A stretch of DNA of 64,000 nt from an uncultured Rhizobiaceae group bacterium. GTDB lineage: Bacteria > Pseudomonadota > Alphaproteobacteria > Rhizobiales > Rhizobiaceae. The DNA lies in NCBI GenBank assembly GCA_937958815.1, contig CALGMR010000009.1:248001-312000 (forward strand), given 5' to 3'. Position numbers and translations under genes: made by a program. Positions 39,957 through 48,143 of this stretch are shown here, piece by piece. Under the pieces are notes generated by a model. The model saw only the letters and a program-made list of their open reading frames with translations, had not been told where the DNA came from and made no database searches. Position 1 is the first letter of the stretch, and each line of letters starts with the position of its first letter.

Positions 39957-41318
39957 ATGGCCCGCGATACAACAAACGAAACACCACTGGAAAACCGTGC
40001 TCAACTGGTCGAAGCGCTGTCTGACGGATGTAAGCCCAAAAACGAATGGCGCATTGGCACCGAGCACGAGAAGTTCGGCTTTTACAAAGCTGATTTTTCT
40101 CCTGTCCCTTATGAAGGCGATCGTGGCATCAAAGCTTTGCTGGAAGGAATGCAAGCCCGCACTGGCTGGGAGCCCATTATTGATGCCGGCAACATTATCG
40201 GTTTGGTCGCCACTGACGGAATGGGCGCGATTTCATTGGAACCCGGTGGGCAGTTTGAATTGTCAGGCGCTCCGCTAAAGACCATTCACGAAACCTGCAG
40301 AGAATCAAACACCCATTTGGCGCAAGCGCGCGAAGTGGCCGACGAACTTGGCATGGGGTTTTTAGGCCTTGGCGGCAGTCCGAAATGGACATTTGAAGAA
40401 ACACCCAAAATGCCAAAATCGCGCTACGATATTATGCGCGCCTATATGCCGAAGGTTGGGTCGCAAGGGCTAGATATGATGCACCGCACCTGCACCATTC
40501 AGGTCAATCTCGACTTTTCGTCAGAAGACGATATGCGCACCAAAATGCAGGTCTCCACGAAACTGCAATCTGTTGCCGCAGCTTTGTTTGCCAATTCACC
40601 TTTTTCAAACGGCAAGCCAAATGGCCTTTTGTCTTGGCGCAGCGACATTTGGCGCGATACGGACAATCAACGTGCTGGCCTACATCGCTTCATGTTGGAG
40701 GACGAGTTGAGCTTTGAGCGCTATGTGGACTGGGCGCTTAGTTGCCCCATGTATTTCATCATGCGTGATGGGCATTACATCGATTGCACACACATGACGT
40801 TCAAGCATTTCCTTGAAAACGGATATGACGGCCACACAGCCAATGAAGGTGATTGGACCAATCATATCGGCACACTGTTTCCGGATGTTCGCCTTAAGAA
40901 GTTTCTGGAAATGCGCGGTGCTGATGGTGGCCCTTGGCGCCGCATTTGTGCCCTTCCCGCTTTATGGGTTGGTTTGCTCTACGATGAACGAGCATTGGCA
41001 GATGCAAAAACACTGGCCGATGAATTGAGCTATGAAGACGTGTTTGCCATGCGCGAAGCTGTGCCCAAACTCGGTTTGAATGCGCCAGCAGGAAAGCGCT
41101 CGGTGTTGGAGCTCACGCGCGATGTGTTAGAGATTTCTCACAGAGGTTTGACAGCACGGGCGTGCTTGAATGATTCCGGTCTGGATGAAAACCACTTCGT
41201 TGCTCCACTGGATGAAGTGGCAACACTTGGCGAAACACAGGCCGAAAGATTGCTGAAACAATATGGAAGCAATTGGGATGCCGAGATCAACCATATTTTC
41301 GAAGAGTATGCTTATTGA
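39957..41318 (+). CDS. gshA: Glutamate-cysteine ligase, plant/alphaproteobacterial type
   Basis: A 453-aa ligase for the first step of glutathione synthesis, joining glutamate and cysteine with ATP. It belongs to the GCS2/plant-like class: WRIGTEHEKFGF at the N-terminus, GAISLEPGGQFELSGAP in the ATP site, and MHRTCTIQVNLDFSSE in the core. GGAG is 8 nt before the ATG. The TGA overlaps the TTG start of the next gene by 4 bp. Two conserved Cys forming the regulatory disulfide in plants are not obvious here. Confidence 0.95.
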   Translation: MARDTTNETPLENRAQLVEALSDGCKPKNEWRIGTEHEKFGFYKADFSPVPYEGDRGIKALLEGMQARTGWEPIIDAGNIIGLVATDGMGAISLEPGGQFELSGAPLKTIHETCRESNTHLAQAREVADELGMGFLGLGGSPKWTFEETPKMPKSRYDIMRAYMPKVGSQGLDMMHRTCTIQVNLDFSSEDDMRTKMQVSTKLQSVAAALFANSPFSNGKPNGLLSWRSDIWRDTDNQRAGLHRFMLEDELSFERYVDWALSCPMYFIMRDGHYIDCTHMTFKHFLENGYDGHTANEGDWTNHIGTLFPDVRLKKFLEMRGADGGPWRRICALPALWVGLLYDERALADAKTLADELSYEDVFAMREAVPKLGLNAPAGKRSVLELTRDVLEISHRGLTARACLNDSGLDENHFVAPLDEVATLGETQAERLLKQYGSNWDAEINHIFEEYAY

Positions 41319-41743
41319 CCTCGGCAAAAACAGCGCACGGCCACTGCCTGTGCGGTGATGTCAGTTATGAATGCAACGGGCAGCCGCGCTGGAGATTGTA
41401 TTGCCACTGCGCAAGCTGCCGTCGCAACACAGCATCCCCTGTTACGGCGTTTTTTGGAATGGCCAATGAAAACTATCATTGGACGGGCAAACCTACGGCC
41501 ATTTATGACTCCTCAAAAGGGGTGAAACGCCATTTTTGCAAAAACTGCGGCACACCAATTGCGTTTGAAGCCGATCGCTACCCCGGCGAAATTCATTTCT
41601 ATACAGCTGGCCTAGCAGACAGCGACGGGTTTGAACCAACTGGGCATGTTCATGCCGACGAACGCTTGCATTGGTTTGAGGTAGATGATGATTTGCCCCG
41701 CTCAAAAGCCTTTTACCAAGACAACACCAACGACGAAAACTAG
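41315..41743 (+). CDS. GFA-family zinc-binding protein
   Basis: A 142-aa protein of the glutathione-dependent formaldehyde-activating (GFA/DUF636) family. Zinc-site cysteines appear as HCLCGDVSY, YCHCASCRRN and HFCKNCGTPIAF. The likely start is TTG at 41315, which overlaps the gshA stop as TTGA with GAAGAG 8 nt upstream; there is no ATG before the first zinc ligand. Coupling to gshA supports a link to glutathione chemistry, although many family members are not formaldehyde enzymes. Confidence 0.83.
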   Translation: MTSAKTAHGHCLCGDVSYECNGQPRWRLYCHCASCRRNTASPVTAFFGMANENYHWTGKPTAIYDSSKGVKRHFCKNCGTPIAFEADRYPGEIHFYTAGLADSDGFEPTGHVHADERLHWFEVDDDLPRSKAFYQDNTNDEN

Positions 41744-41833
41744 TGCCGCACCAATGCCTCTAAAAAGTGCTGTTGTTGATTAGACCTCCTGCAAATGGCA
41801 CAATTGGATGAAGAGCAAATCTGGAGAAACCAA

Positions 41834-42721
41834 ATGAACCTTACTCAGCTTCTCGTGACGCAGCAAAATGTTGATGCACTGAGCCAACAATTTGGACTGA
41901 GTGAAGAGCAAACTTTGGAAGCCATGGGCGCATTGCTGCCTGCATTTTCAGAAGGGCTGAAACGCAACACCGCATCGCCGCAAGGTGCAGCTGGTTTCAT
42001 TGAGGCCCTCGCATCAGGGCGGCATCGCCATTACGCAGATGATCCATCAAACGCCATGTCCGCTTTTGGTGTGAATGATGGGAATGCCATTTTGGGTCAT
42101 TTGTTTGGTGGCAAAGACACAAGCCGGGCCGTCGCCAATCACGCCTCTGCGGCTTCAGGAATTGGGTCATCCATTTTGAAACAAATGCTGCCAGTCATTG
42201 CATCCATGATTATGGGATCGATGTTTAAAGGCGCAACCAACACTGCGGCAAGACGGGGCAATGGTGGTTTAGGCGGTATGCTTGGTGGCGCTGCAGGTGG
42301 TGGCATTTTGGGCCAGCTTATCGAAGGTTTGGCGGGCGGCATATTGGGTGGAAACGCCGCGCCACAGGTCAATCGTCGCAGAGCCCCCACGCGCAGACAA
42401 CAAGCACCTGCTGGATTGGAAGATCTTCTTGGCGAATTGTTGGGAGGTGGCCAACAACGCACGTCGCGCACTCAAACCCGCACGCGATCACGGCAAACAG
42501 GCGGCGGTATATTTGATGAATTGCTCAATCCCGGTGCGCGGCGTAAACGCCAAAATCCATATACGCCACATCAACAAAAACGCCGCCCAGCGCGGCGTCG
42601 CTCCAGCGGAGGTGGTCTGGGAGAAATCTTTGGCGATATGCTGGAGCCCGGCGGCAACACAAGTTCAGACTATCAGCGCGAAACGGGCAGTGTGTTTGAC
42701 CAGTTTTTGGGACCAAACTAA
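41834..42721 (+). CDS. DUF937 family protein
   Basis: A 295-aa cytoplasmic protein with an N-terminal DUF937 domain (about residues 1-150: LFGGKDTSRAVANHASAASG...MLPVIASMIMGSMFKG), then a glycine-rich segment with GGLGGMLGGAAGGGILGQL and a basic, low-complexity C-terminal half rich in Arg, Gln and Gly. I chose ATG 41834 because GGAG lies 8 nt upstream; an in-frame ATG at 41795 is possible. Function unknown. The low-complexity part makes an extended or multimeric protein likely. Convergent with the DMT gene, 10 bp between stops. Confidence 0.8.
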   Translation: MNLTQLLVTQQNVDALSQQFGLSEEQTLEAMGALLPAFSEGLKRNTASPQGAAGFIEALASGRHRHYADDPSNAMSAFGVNDGNAILGHLFGGKDTSRAVANHASAASGIGSSILKQMLPVIASMIMGSMFKGATNTAARRGNGGLGGMLGGAAGGGILGQLIEGLAGGILGGNAAPQVNRRRAPTRRQQAPAGLEDLLGELLGGGQQRTSRTQTRTRSRQTGGGIFDELLNPGARRKRQNPYTPHQQKRRPARRRSSGGGLGEIFGDMLEPGGNTSSDYQRETGSVFDQFLGPN

Positions 42722-42731
42722 AAAACGCGGC

Positions 42732-43676
42732 CTAGTCGGCTTTTTTACCACCACCAAGCACCAACACATTGCCAAGCATGACCAAACCCAAGCCAACAAT
42801 GGCGACGGCTGGAAACGTGTAGCCTTCAAAAATTGCTGAAATGAGCAATGCCAAAACTGGAAACATGACAGTTGCATAGCCCGACCGTCCTGCGCCAATG
42901 CGCCCGACCAAAGTAAGATATGCCCAAAACGCAATGACCGAGGATATGACGGCTAAGAAGATCAAAGACCCGAGATAGACTTGGGAAAATTTCAGAGCCA
43001 GTGAATGGCCCAGCACCAATGACATGATTGCGCTGAACACAGCGCCGTACGTCATGCCCCATGCACTTGCCGACAAGACCGAAATTTCGCGTTGTTGCAG
43101 CGATGCTGAAATCTGGCTGCCCGTGCAAAAAGACAGTGTTCCCAAAACACAAAGCGCCAAGCCAAATGCCGCATTGCCTGTCCACGATTGACCCGCGATC
43201 TCAGGCCAGAACATAAACCCAATGCCTGCAATGCCAATCAATGCCCCGAACAAAACGCGCCCTTGTGGCACACGTCTGGCAATCACAAACCCAAATGCGA
43301 GATTGAATACTGAGGCCAGGGAGAAAACGACCGACAGAAGGCCGGAAATCAAATAGGCAGAACCGTAATAAAACAGCATGAAATTCAGGCAGAAGATGAA
43401 AAGCCCCATCCCGGAAAAGGCGAGATGGAGCTTTACAGGAAACCGCATTGGTTCCCGCTTTATGTAGACCCACGCCCACATAATTGAGGCTGCAATGGCG
43501 AAGCGCCAAAACAGCGATGTTTGAACAGCGACTGTTCCCACTTGCAAAGACAAGGCATACCAGCTGGCGCTCCACGACAGCACGAGTGCTGCGTAGAGAA
43601 CGTAATCGAAGGCAGTGAGACGCCTTTCGGCTGGAACCAGGTCTTGCTTCAAATGGTGTCGCGCTTTCTGCTCCAA
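42732..43676 (-). CDS. DMT/EamA family transporter
   Basis: A membrane permease of about 310 aa with ten hydrophobic helices in two EamA halves (ALVLSWSASWYALSLQVG; later VISSVIAFWAYLTLVGRIGAGRSGYATVMFPVLA). Substrate unknown. The start is uncertain: TTG at 43676 has no clear SD, and TTG at 43652 overlaps the stop of the upstream DUF1127 gene as TTGA, which would indicate translational coupling. Either way it is co-transcribed with the DUF1127 gene and divergent from the LysR gene. Confidence 0.82.
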   Translation of the reverse strand: MEQKARHHLKQDLVPAERRLTAFDYVLYAALVLSWSASWYALSLQVGTVAVQTSLFWRFAIAASIMWAWVYIKREPMRFPVKLHLAFSGMGLFIFCLNFMLFYYGSAYLISGLLSVVFSLASVFNLAFGFVIARRVPQGRVLFGALIGIAGIGFMFWPEIAGQSWTGNAAFGLALCVLGTLSFCTGSQISASLQQREISVLSASAWGMTYGAVFSAIMSLVLGHSLALKFSQVYLGSLIFLAVISSVIAFWAYLTLVGRIGAGRSGYATVMFPVLALLISAIFEGYTFPAVAIVGLGLVMLGNVLVLGGGKKAD

Positions 43677-43918
43677 AATCTGCGGCGTGCAATGAGAGCG
43701 CGCAAATTCAAAGCCGGATCGCCCTTGGTCGCAAGAGCTTCACGCACATCTTGGCGCGTCACCCCCATATCTTTCAAAACCCAGTCTTCTTGATTCAGAA
43801 GAACCGCAAATTCTTTGCGCTTGTTGCGGCGTTTCATGCTTTTGCGCGCCATTTTGATCAGGTCAAATGGGCCTGGAACAAATGTGGTGCGACGCTCTTT
43901 GCGTTCGATGAATGCCAT
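43649..43918 (-). CDS. DUF1127 family small protein
   Basis: An 89-aa basic protein with the DUF1127 signature near the C-terminus, LNQEDWVLKDMGVTRQDVREAL, a short Asp/Gly helix-turn segment common in rhizobial small proteins. It is longer than the 45-50-aa type. Some members have been linked to phosphate and carbon metabolism or RNA binding, but this one is unstudied to my knowledge. I chose ATG 43918 with GGAG 8 nt upstream. It overlaps the DMT gene. Confidence 0.75.
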   Translation of the reverse strand: MAFIERKERRTTFVPGPFDLIKMARKSMKRRNKRKEFAVLLNQEDWVLKDMGVTRQDVREALATKGDPALNLRALIARRRFWSRKRDTI

Positions 43919-44006
43919 AACAGTTTCTCCGTGGTTGAAAGTTCGATGCACCAGAAATGGCACATCTTGATTAATCATTCCAACGAATGTTATTTATCAA
44001 ACTCAT

Positions 44007-44018
44007 TCAAATATTTGA
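44007..44018. promoter_or_regulatory. Palindrome in the LysR divergent promoter
   Basis: The perfect 12-bp palindrome TCAAATATTTGA lies 16-27 nt before the lysR start, within the 115 bp shared with the divergent DUF1127-DMT operon. It contains a T-N-A type dyad as bound by LysR-family proteins, and autoregulation is plausible. Confidence 0.35.
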
Positions 44019-44033
44019 TGAATTGAAATTGTC

Positions 44034-44972
44034 ATGCAAAATCTTGATATCGATCAGTTGCGCACCTTTTTGGCCGTTGTTGAAACGTTGAGTTTCACGC
44101 GAGCGGGCGAACAGGTTCACAAAACCCAATCTGCTGTGTCCATGCAGATGAAGCGATTGGAAGAAATAGTCGGAAAACAGCTTTTCGTCCGCGTGGGCCG
44201 CGGCATAGCAATCAGCCATGATGGGGCACGTTTTGTAAAATATGCCCGCGAGATTGTCGAAAAATCTCACGAAGCGCTGGCCGCGTTTGATGACACCGCA
44301 TTGCGCGGCAATGTTTATCTCGGCACGGCAGATGACTATGCCGAACGTTTTTTGCCCACCATTTTGGCCGGGTTTTCAGAGTCAAATCCGCTGGTGGAGG
44401 TGAGCGTGGTTTGCGAAAACACTTATGGTCTTCGCCAACGCATCAAATCTGGTGAACTGGATGTGGCGATTGTCACCCACAACGAAGCTAAGGAACATTC
44501 TGAACTGATCCGTCGCGAACCTTTGCTGTGGGTCACATCTGACCGCCACCGCATTCACAATCAAAACCCGCTTCCATTGGCCTTGGGAAGCCCTCATTGC
44601 ATTTGGCGTGAAGCGGCGATGACTGCGTTAAAACACATGAACCGTCCTTATCGGATGCTTTACACCAGTTTTTCCGCCACAGTGGTTGGCTCTGCAGTGC
44701 TGGCAGGACTTGCTGTTTCCGTTCAACCGGAATCTGCCCTTCGACCCGGTATGCGGGTTTTGACAGAGCGTGACGGTTTCCCCTCCCTACCTGAATGCGA
44801 AATTGGATTGCTGCGGGGGCAACGGGAGAAAAACGAAGTTACAGAAGCCTTGGTGAACCACATAAAGCTCAGTTTGAACGCCATACGCACACCTGATTAT
44901 TCAATCGCGGGCACTTTGGCAGCGGCGGCTTATCCACCTTCGCATATTACTCCAGTGCCTCACAGTTATTGA
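44034..44972 (+). CDS. LysR-family transcriptional regulator (LrhA-like)
   Basis: A 312-aa regulator with an N-terminal winged helix-turn-helix (residues about 6-65: LRTFLAVVETLSFTRAGEQVHKTQSAVSMQMKRLEE) and a LysR substrate-binding domain (about 92-290, VYLGTADDYAERFLPTIL). The closest group I recognise is LrhA/HexA. It most likely controls the divergent DUF1127-DMT transporter operon, possibly an exporter. The effector is unknown. Confidence 0.87.
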   Translation: MQNLDIDQLRTFLAVVETLSFTRAGEQVHKTQSAVSMQMKRLEEIVGKQLFVRVGRGIAISHDGARFVKYAREIVEKSHEALAAFDDTALRGNVYLGTADDYAERFLPTILAGFSESNPLVEVSVVCENTYGLRQRIKSGELDVAIVTHNEAKEHSELIRREPLLWVTSDRHRIHNQNPLPLALGSPHCIWREAAMTALKHMNRPYRMLYTSFSATVVGSAVLAGLAVSVQPESALRPGMRVLTERDGFPSLPECEIGLLRGQREKNEVTEALVNHIKLSLNAIRTPDYSIAGTLAAAAYPPSHITPVPHSY

Positions 44973-45033
44973 GCCAATTGGGGAGTGTGTGTTTCTAGGG
45001 TTTTCACTCCCCAAATGCGTGTTAGAAACGACT

Positions 45034-46608
45034 ATGCCTGACTCGAAATCCAACGCTTTAGAAGTCACCGTTACTGAACTTTCCGGCAAGCTGAAACGCA
45101 CGGTGGAAGATACGTTTGGCCATGTGCGTGTGCGTGGAGAGATTTCAGGGTTTCGTGGGCCGCATTCTTCAGGCCACTGCTATTTTTCTTTGAAAGATGA
45201 AAAAGCGCGTTTGGAAGCTGTGATTTGGCGCGGCCAAGCAGCCAAGCTGAAACATATGCCCGAAGAAGGTCTTGAAGTGATCGCATCTGGCAAGTTGACC
45301 ACTTACCCCGGCTCTTCGAAGTATCAAATCGTTATCGATAATATTGAGCCTGCTGGTGCGGGCGCATTGATGGCGCTCTTAGAAGAGCGGCGCAAAAAAC
45401 TGGCGGCTGAAGGTCTTTTTGAAGATGGGCGCAAACAATTATTGCCCTATATGCCAAAAGTCATTGGGGTGGTCACATCCCCAACAGGCGCTGTGATCCG
45501 CGATATATTGCATCGCATTGCTGATCGTTTTCCTGTCCATGTGGTCATCTGGCCCGTGCGCGTGCAGGGCGAAACTTCCGGCAAGGAAGTCGCCAATGGT
45601 GTTCACCAGTTGAACAATTTGCCCGAAAACATGGGCATTGCGCGCCCCGACTTGATTATTGTGGCGCGTGGCGGTGGTTCTTTAGAAGACCTTTGGGGTT
45701 TCAACGATGAAGCACTGGTACGCTCTGTCGCCAATTCCATGATCCCCGTCATCTCGGCGGTTGGTCATGAAACTGACTGGACTTTGGTCGATCACGCTGC
45801 TGATTGGCGGGCGCCGACACCAACGGCTGCCGCTGAAAAAGCCGTGCCCATACGCGCCGAGCTGGAAGCCTATATTGCAGATCTTGGCGCGCGCTTGCGC
45901 GGCGCGATGAGCCGCCTCGGTGACAACCGTCGCAACTCGCTGCGTTCTGCAGCGCGTGGCTTGCCTGCACCTGATATGTTGCTCGCCTTGCCGCGCAGAC
46001 GGTTTGATGAAGCTTCCGGACGTTTGGATCGCGAACTGATCAACCGCGTGGGCCGCGTGCGTGACAGGTTCAACCACACGGGAGCGCGCTTGTCTGTTCG
46101 TTCCTTAGAACTTCGCATTTCACGGGCGCGGGTTGCGCTGCAGCCGTTTGAAACACGACATCGCAATTCCCTTGCCAATATGTTGGAACGCCGCAGAGAA
46201 CGTTTTGGAGAACGCGCTCAAAGACTGCGTTTGCAACCTATCAGCGACCGCCTCGCCAATGCCCGCGGGTCACTAGAGCGCAGCGACAAAGCGCTTCAAA
46301 CGCGCATGAAGTCTGTCTTTGAGCAAACCCACCAAAGGCTCGACCGCAATGGTCGCTTGCTCAACACACTATCTTATAAAAACACTTTAGAACGTGGGTT
46401 TGCTGTGGTGCGCAATGATAAGGGCAAACTGATCAAGAGCGCATCTGCTGTCAAAGCAGGACAAGCCGTGTCGGTTGACCTTTTGGACGGGTCTTTCGAC
46501 GCTGTTGCAGCCACCACTGGCCAGTCTGATAAAACCCCAGTTACAAAAAAAACAACATCCAAATCGGGCACAAAGCCCGATAGTGGCAATCAAGGGCAGC
46601 TGTTCTGA
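45034..46608 (+). CDS. xseA: Exodeoxyribonuclease VII large subunit
   Basis: A 524-aa nuclease subunit that, with XseB, degrades single-stranded DNA in both directions. The N-terminal OB-fold carries VRVRGEISGFRGPHSSGHCYFSLKD, and the catalytic region has GVVTSPTGAVIRDI and RGGGSLEDLWGFND. The coiled-coil C-domain follows, then an Lys/Ser/Thr-rich tail. I chose ATG 45034. No xseB is in the window, as is common since the subunits are unlinked. Confidence 0.96.
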   Translation: MPDSKSNALEVTVTELSGKLKRTVEDTFGHVRVRGEISGFRGPHSSGHCYFSLKDEKARLEAVIWRGQAAKLKHMPEEGLEVIASGKLTTYPGSSKYQIVIDNIEPAGAGALMALLEERRKKLAAEGLFEDGRKQLLPYMPKVIGVVTSPTGAVIRDILHRIADRFPVHVVIWPVRVQGETSGKEVANGVHQLNNLPENMGIARPDLIIVARGGGSLEDLWGFNDEALVRSVANSMIPVISAVGHETDWTLVDHAADWRAPTPTAAAEKAVPIRAELEAYIADLGARLRGAMSRLGDNRRNSLRSAARGLPAPDMLLALPRRRFDEASGRLDRELINRVGRVRDRFNHTGARLSVRSLELRISRARVALQPFETRHRNSLANMLERRRERFGERAQRLRLQPISDRLANARGSLERSDKALQTRMKSVFEQTHQRLDRNGRLLNTLSYKNTLERGFAVVRNDKGKLIKSASAVKAGQAVSVDLLDGSFDAVAATTGQSDKTPVTKKTTSKSGTKPDSGNQGQLF

Positions 46609-46712
46609 ATTTCCTCTAAAATTTGAATCAAATCATCGCCTCGGTTTCAGGTGTGGTTTCACAAGTTTGTGGCACATTCCCGTTTGAATTGACGTCATTG
46701 TCAGGGATGAAC

Positions 46713-47729
46713 ATGCCGAACAAAACCACCAAAGAGCTCGTCAAAATTGCCGAGGTACCATCACTTGTTCCCGTTGGAGCACGTGATTTAGGAGTGTTGC
46801 GCATCTTACCGGAAGGCATTTTTCTTGCGGTGCGTGATATAAACAGTTCCGATGTTGCACCTGTTTATATGTTTGGCTTCTGCAACCCAGCTTTTGCCCG
46901 CCTGGCAAATTTGGAAGCAGACGCGATGGTCGGCCAGTCCCTCGACATCACCTTTCAAACCGCCAACAACACGGCCATTGGTAAAGGGCTCAAGCGCGTT
47001 GAAGACACAGGCATTCGCACCAGTGTGGACATCGTGTTGGGCAAAACACCGCATCAAAGATTTTGGAAACTGACAATGGTGCCCCATGATGACGGGGTGA
47101 TCGCATTGGTGAACGACCGCACCGCGGCCATTTCTCGTGAAAACTATCTTGAAGATCGCGCCGTCAAACTCATCGATCAATCCAACATTCTGGAAAGCTC
47201 TCGCCGTGATCTGGAAGGTGAAGTGTTGCGACTGCGCGCCAAACTCAAAGATATGGAACGCGCCGCAAAATTTGATTCCGTTTCTGGATTGCCAAACCGC
47301 ACCTATTTTTTAGAACGCGCCGGGGCTGAATTTCAGCGCAGTCAACGATATGACCACGATCTGGCCCTTTTGGTTTTCCGCATTCAAGGCCTTGCAGACA
47401 TCACAAAGAAACAGGGTACTGAAGTGGGCAATCGTGTCGTCACCAGTTTTGGACAAATATGCGAAACCGTTTGCCGTGGTGGAACAGACATTGCCGGGCG
47501 GATGAAAGACGATGAAGTGGCGATATTACTGCCGGAAACCAATTTGACGGGCGCGCTGATGTTTGTTGACAGATTGCGCAGCATTCTCGCCAACACGCCA
47601 GTTAACACGGGCGACGGATATATTCGATTGGGCGTTCAGGCGGGTGTTGATGCATTACAGAGCGACGACACAACATTTTCTGTTTGCATGCAACGCGCCA
47701 AGGCCAGCATGGCCACTGGCAAAATCTGA
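46713..47729 (+). CDS. PAS and degenerate GGDEF domain protein
   Basis: A 338-aa soluble protein. A PAS-like N-domain (about residues 15-130: VYMFGFCNPAFARLANLEADAMVGQ) is followed by a coiled coil (LESSRRDLEGEVLRLRAKLKDME) and a GGDEF-family domain (DSVSGLPNRTYFLERAG...). The active-site loop reads MKDDEVAILLPE in place of RxGGDEF, with Lys265 and Asp266 replacing the two glycines. This should abolish diguanylate cyclase activity, so the protein is probably a sensor or scaffold. I chose ATG 46713 with AGGG 6 nt upstream; frames extend to 46623. Confidence 0.83.
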   Translation: MPNKTTKELVKIAEVPSLVPVGARDLGVLRILPEGIFLAVRDINSSDVAPVYMFGFCNPAFARLANLEADAMVGQSLDITFQTANNTAIGKGLKRVEDTGIRTSVDIVLGKTPHQRFWKLTMVPHDDGVIALVNDRTAAISRENYLEDRAVKLIDQSNILESSRRDLEGEVLRLRAKLKDMERAAKFDSVSGLPNRTYFLERAGAEFQRSQRYDHDLALLVFRIQGLADITKKQGTEVGNRVVTSFGQICETVCRGGTDIAGRMKDDEVAILLPETNLTGALMFVDRLRSILANTPVNTGDGYIRLGVQAGVDALQSDDTTFSVCMQRAKASMATGKI

Positions 47730-47747
47730 GCCTTGGATTGAAAAAAT

Positions 47748-47824
<77 letters not shown>

Positions 47825-48143
47825 CACTTTTGTCGCCCCAAATTTAGGAAGCAACGGCATTGCCTTAAAACCAAAAGGTGAGTTCGGCAAGAGCCTTCTG
47901 CCTTGGAATTGCTTCATTGGCATTTATTTTTGCTTTTTATGTTCTTTTCTGCGGCTTTGGAGATTAACCCTGCTTCTCGAAATACGGGTTGGCCACCACA
48001 TATTGTATGGATTGCATCCAAAAAACGCTGTATTTACACTTTGTTAATAAATTTTGGATGCTCAGCAGGGCTTCAATTTCCGCCTTTGGCCAAATCGATC
48101 TCTGCAATTCGTATCTTAACGGTTTAAGGCGAGTGATCTCGAT
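47825..48143. other. Intergenic region without recognisable gene
   Basis: 319 bp between the divergent tRNA-His and histidine kinase genes. It must carry both promoters. I see no convincing -35/-10 pair and no hairpin; TTAA sites occur but not with CtrA spacing (TTAACGGTTTAA has a 4-nt gap). Confidence 0.4.

Noticed and set aside
47903-48127. 74-codon frame before the histidine kinase
   Set aside because: No SD site, composition unlike a real protein; overlaps the promoter region.
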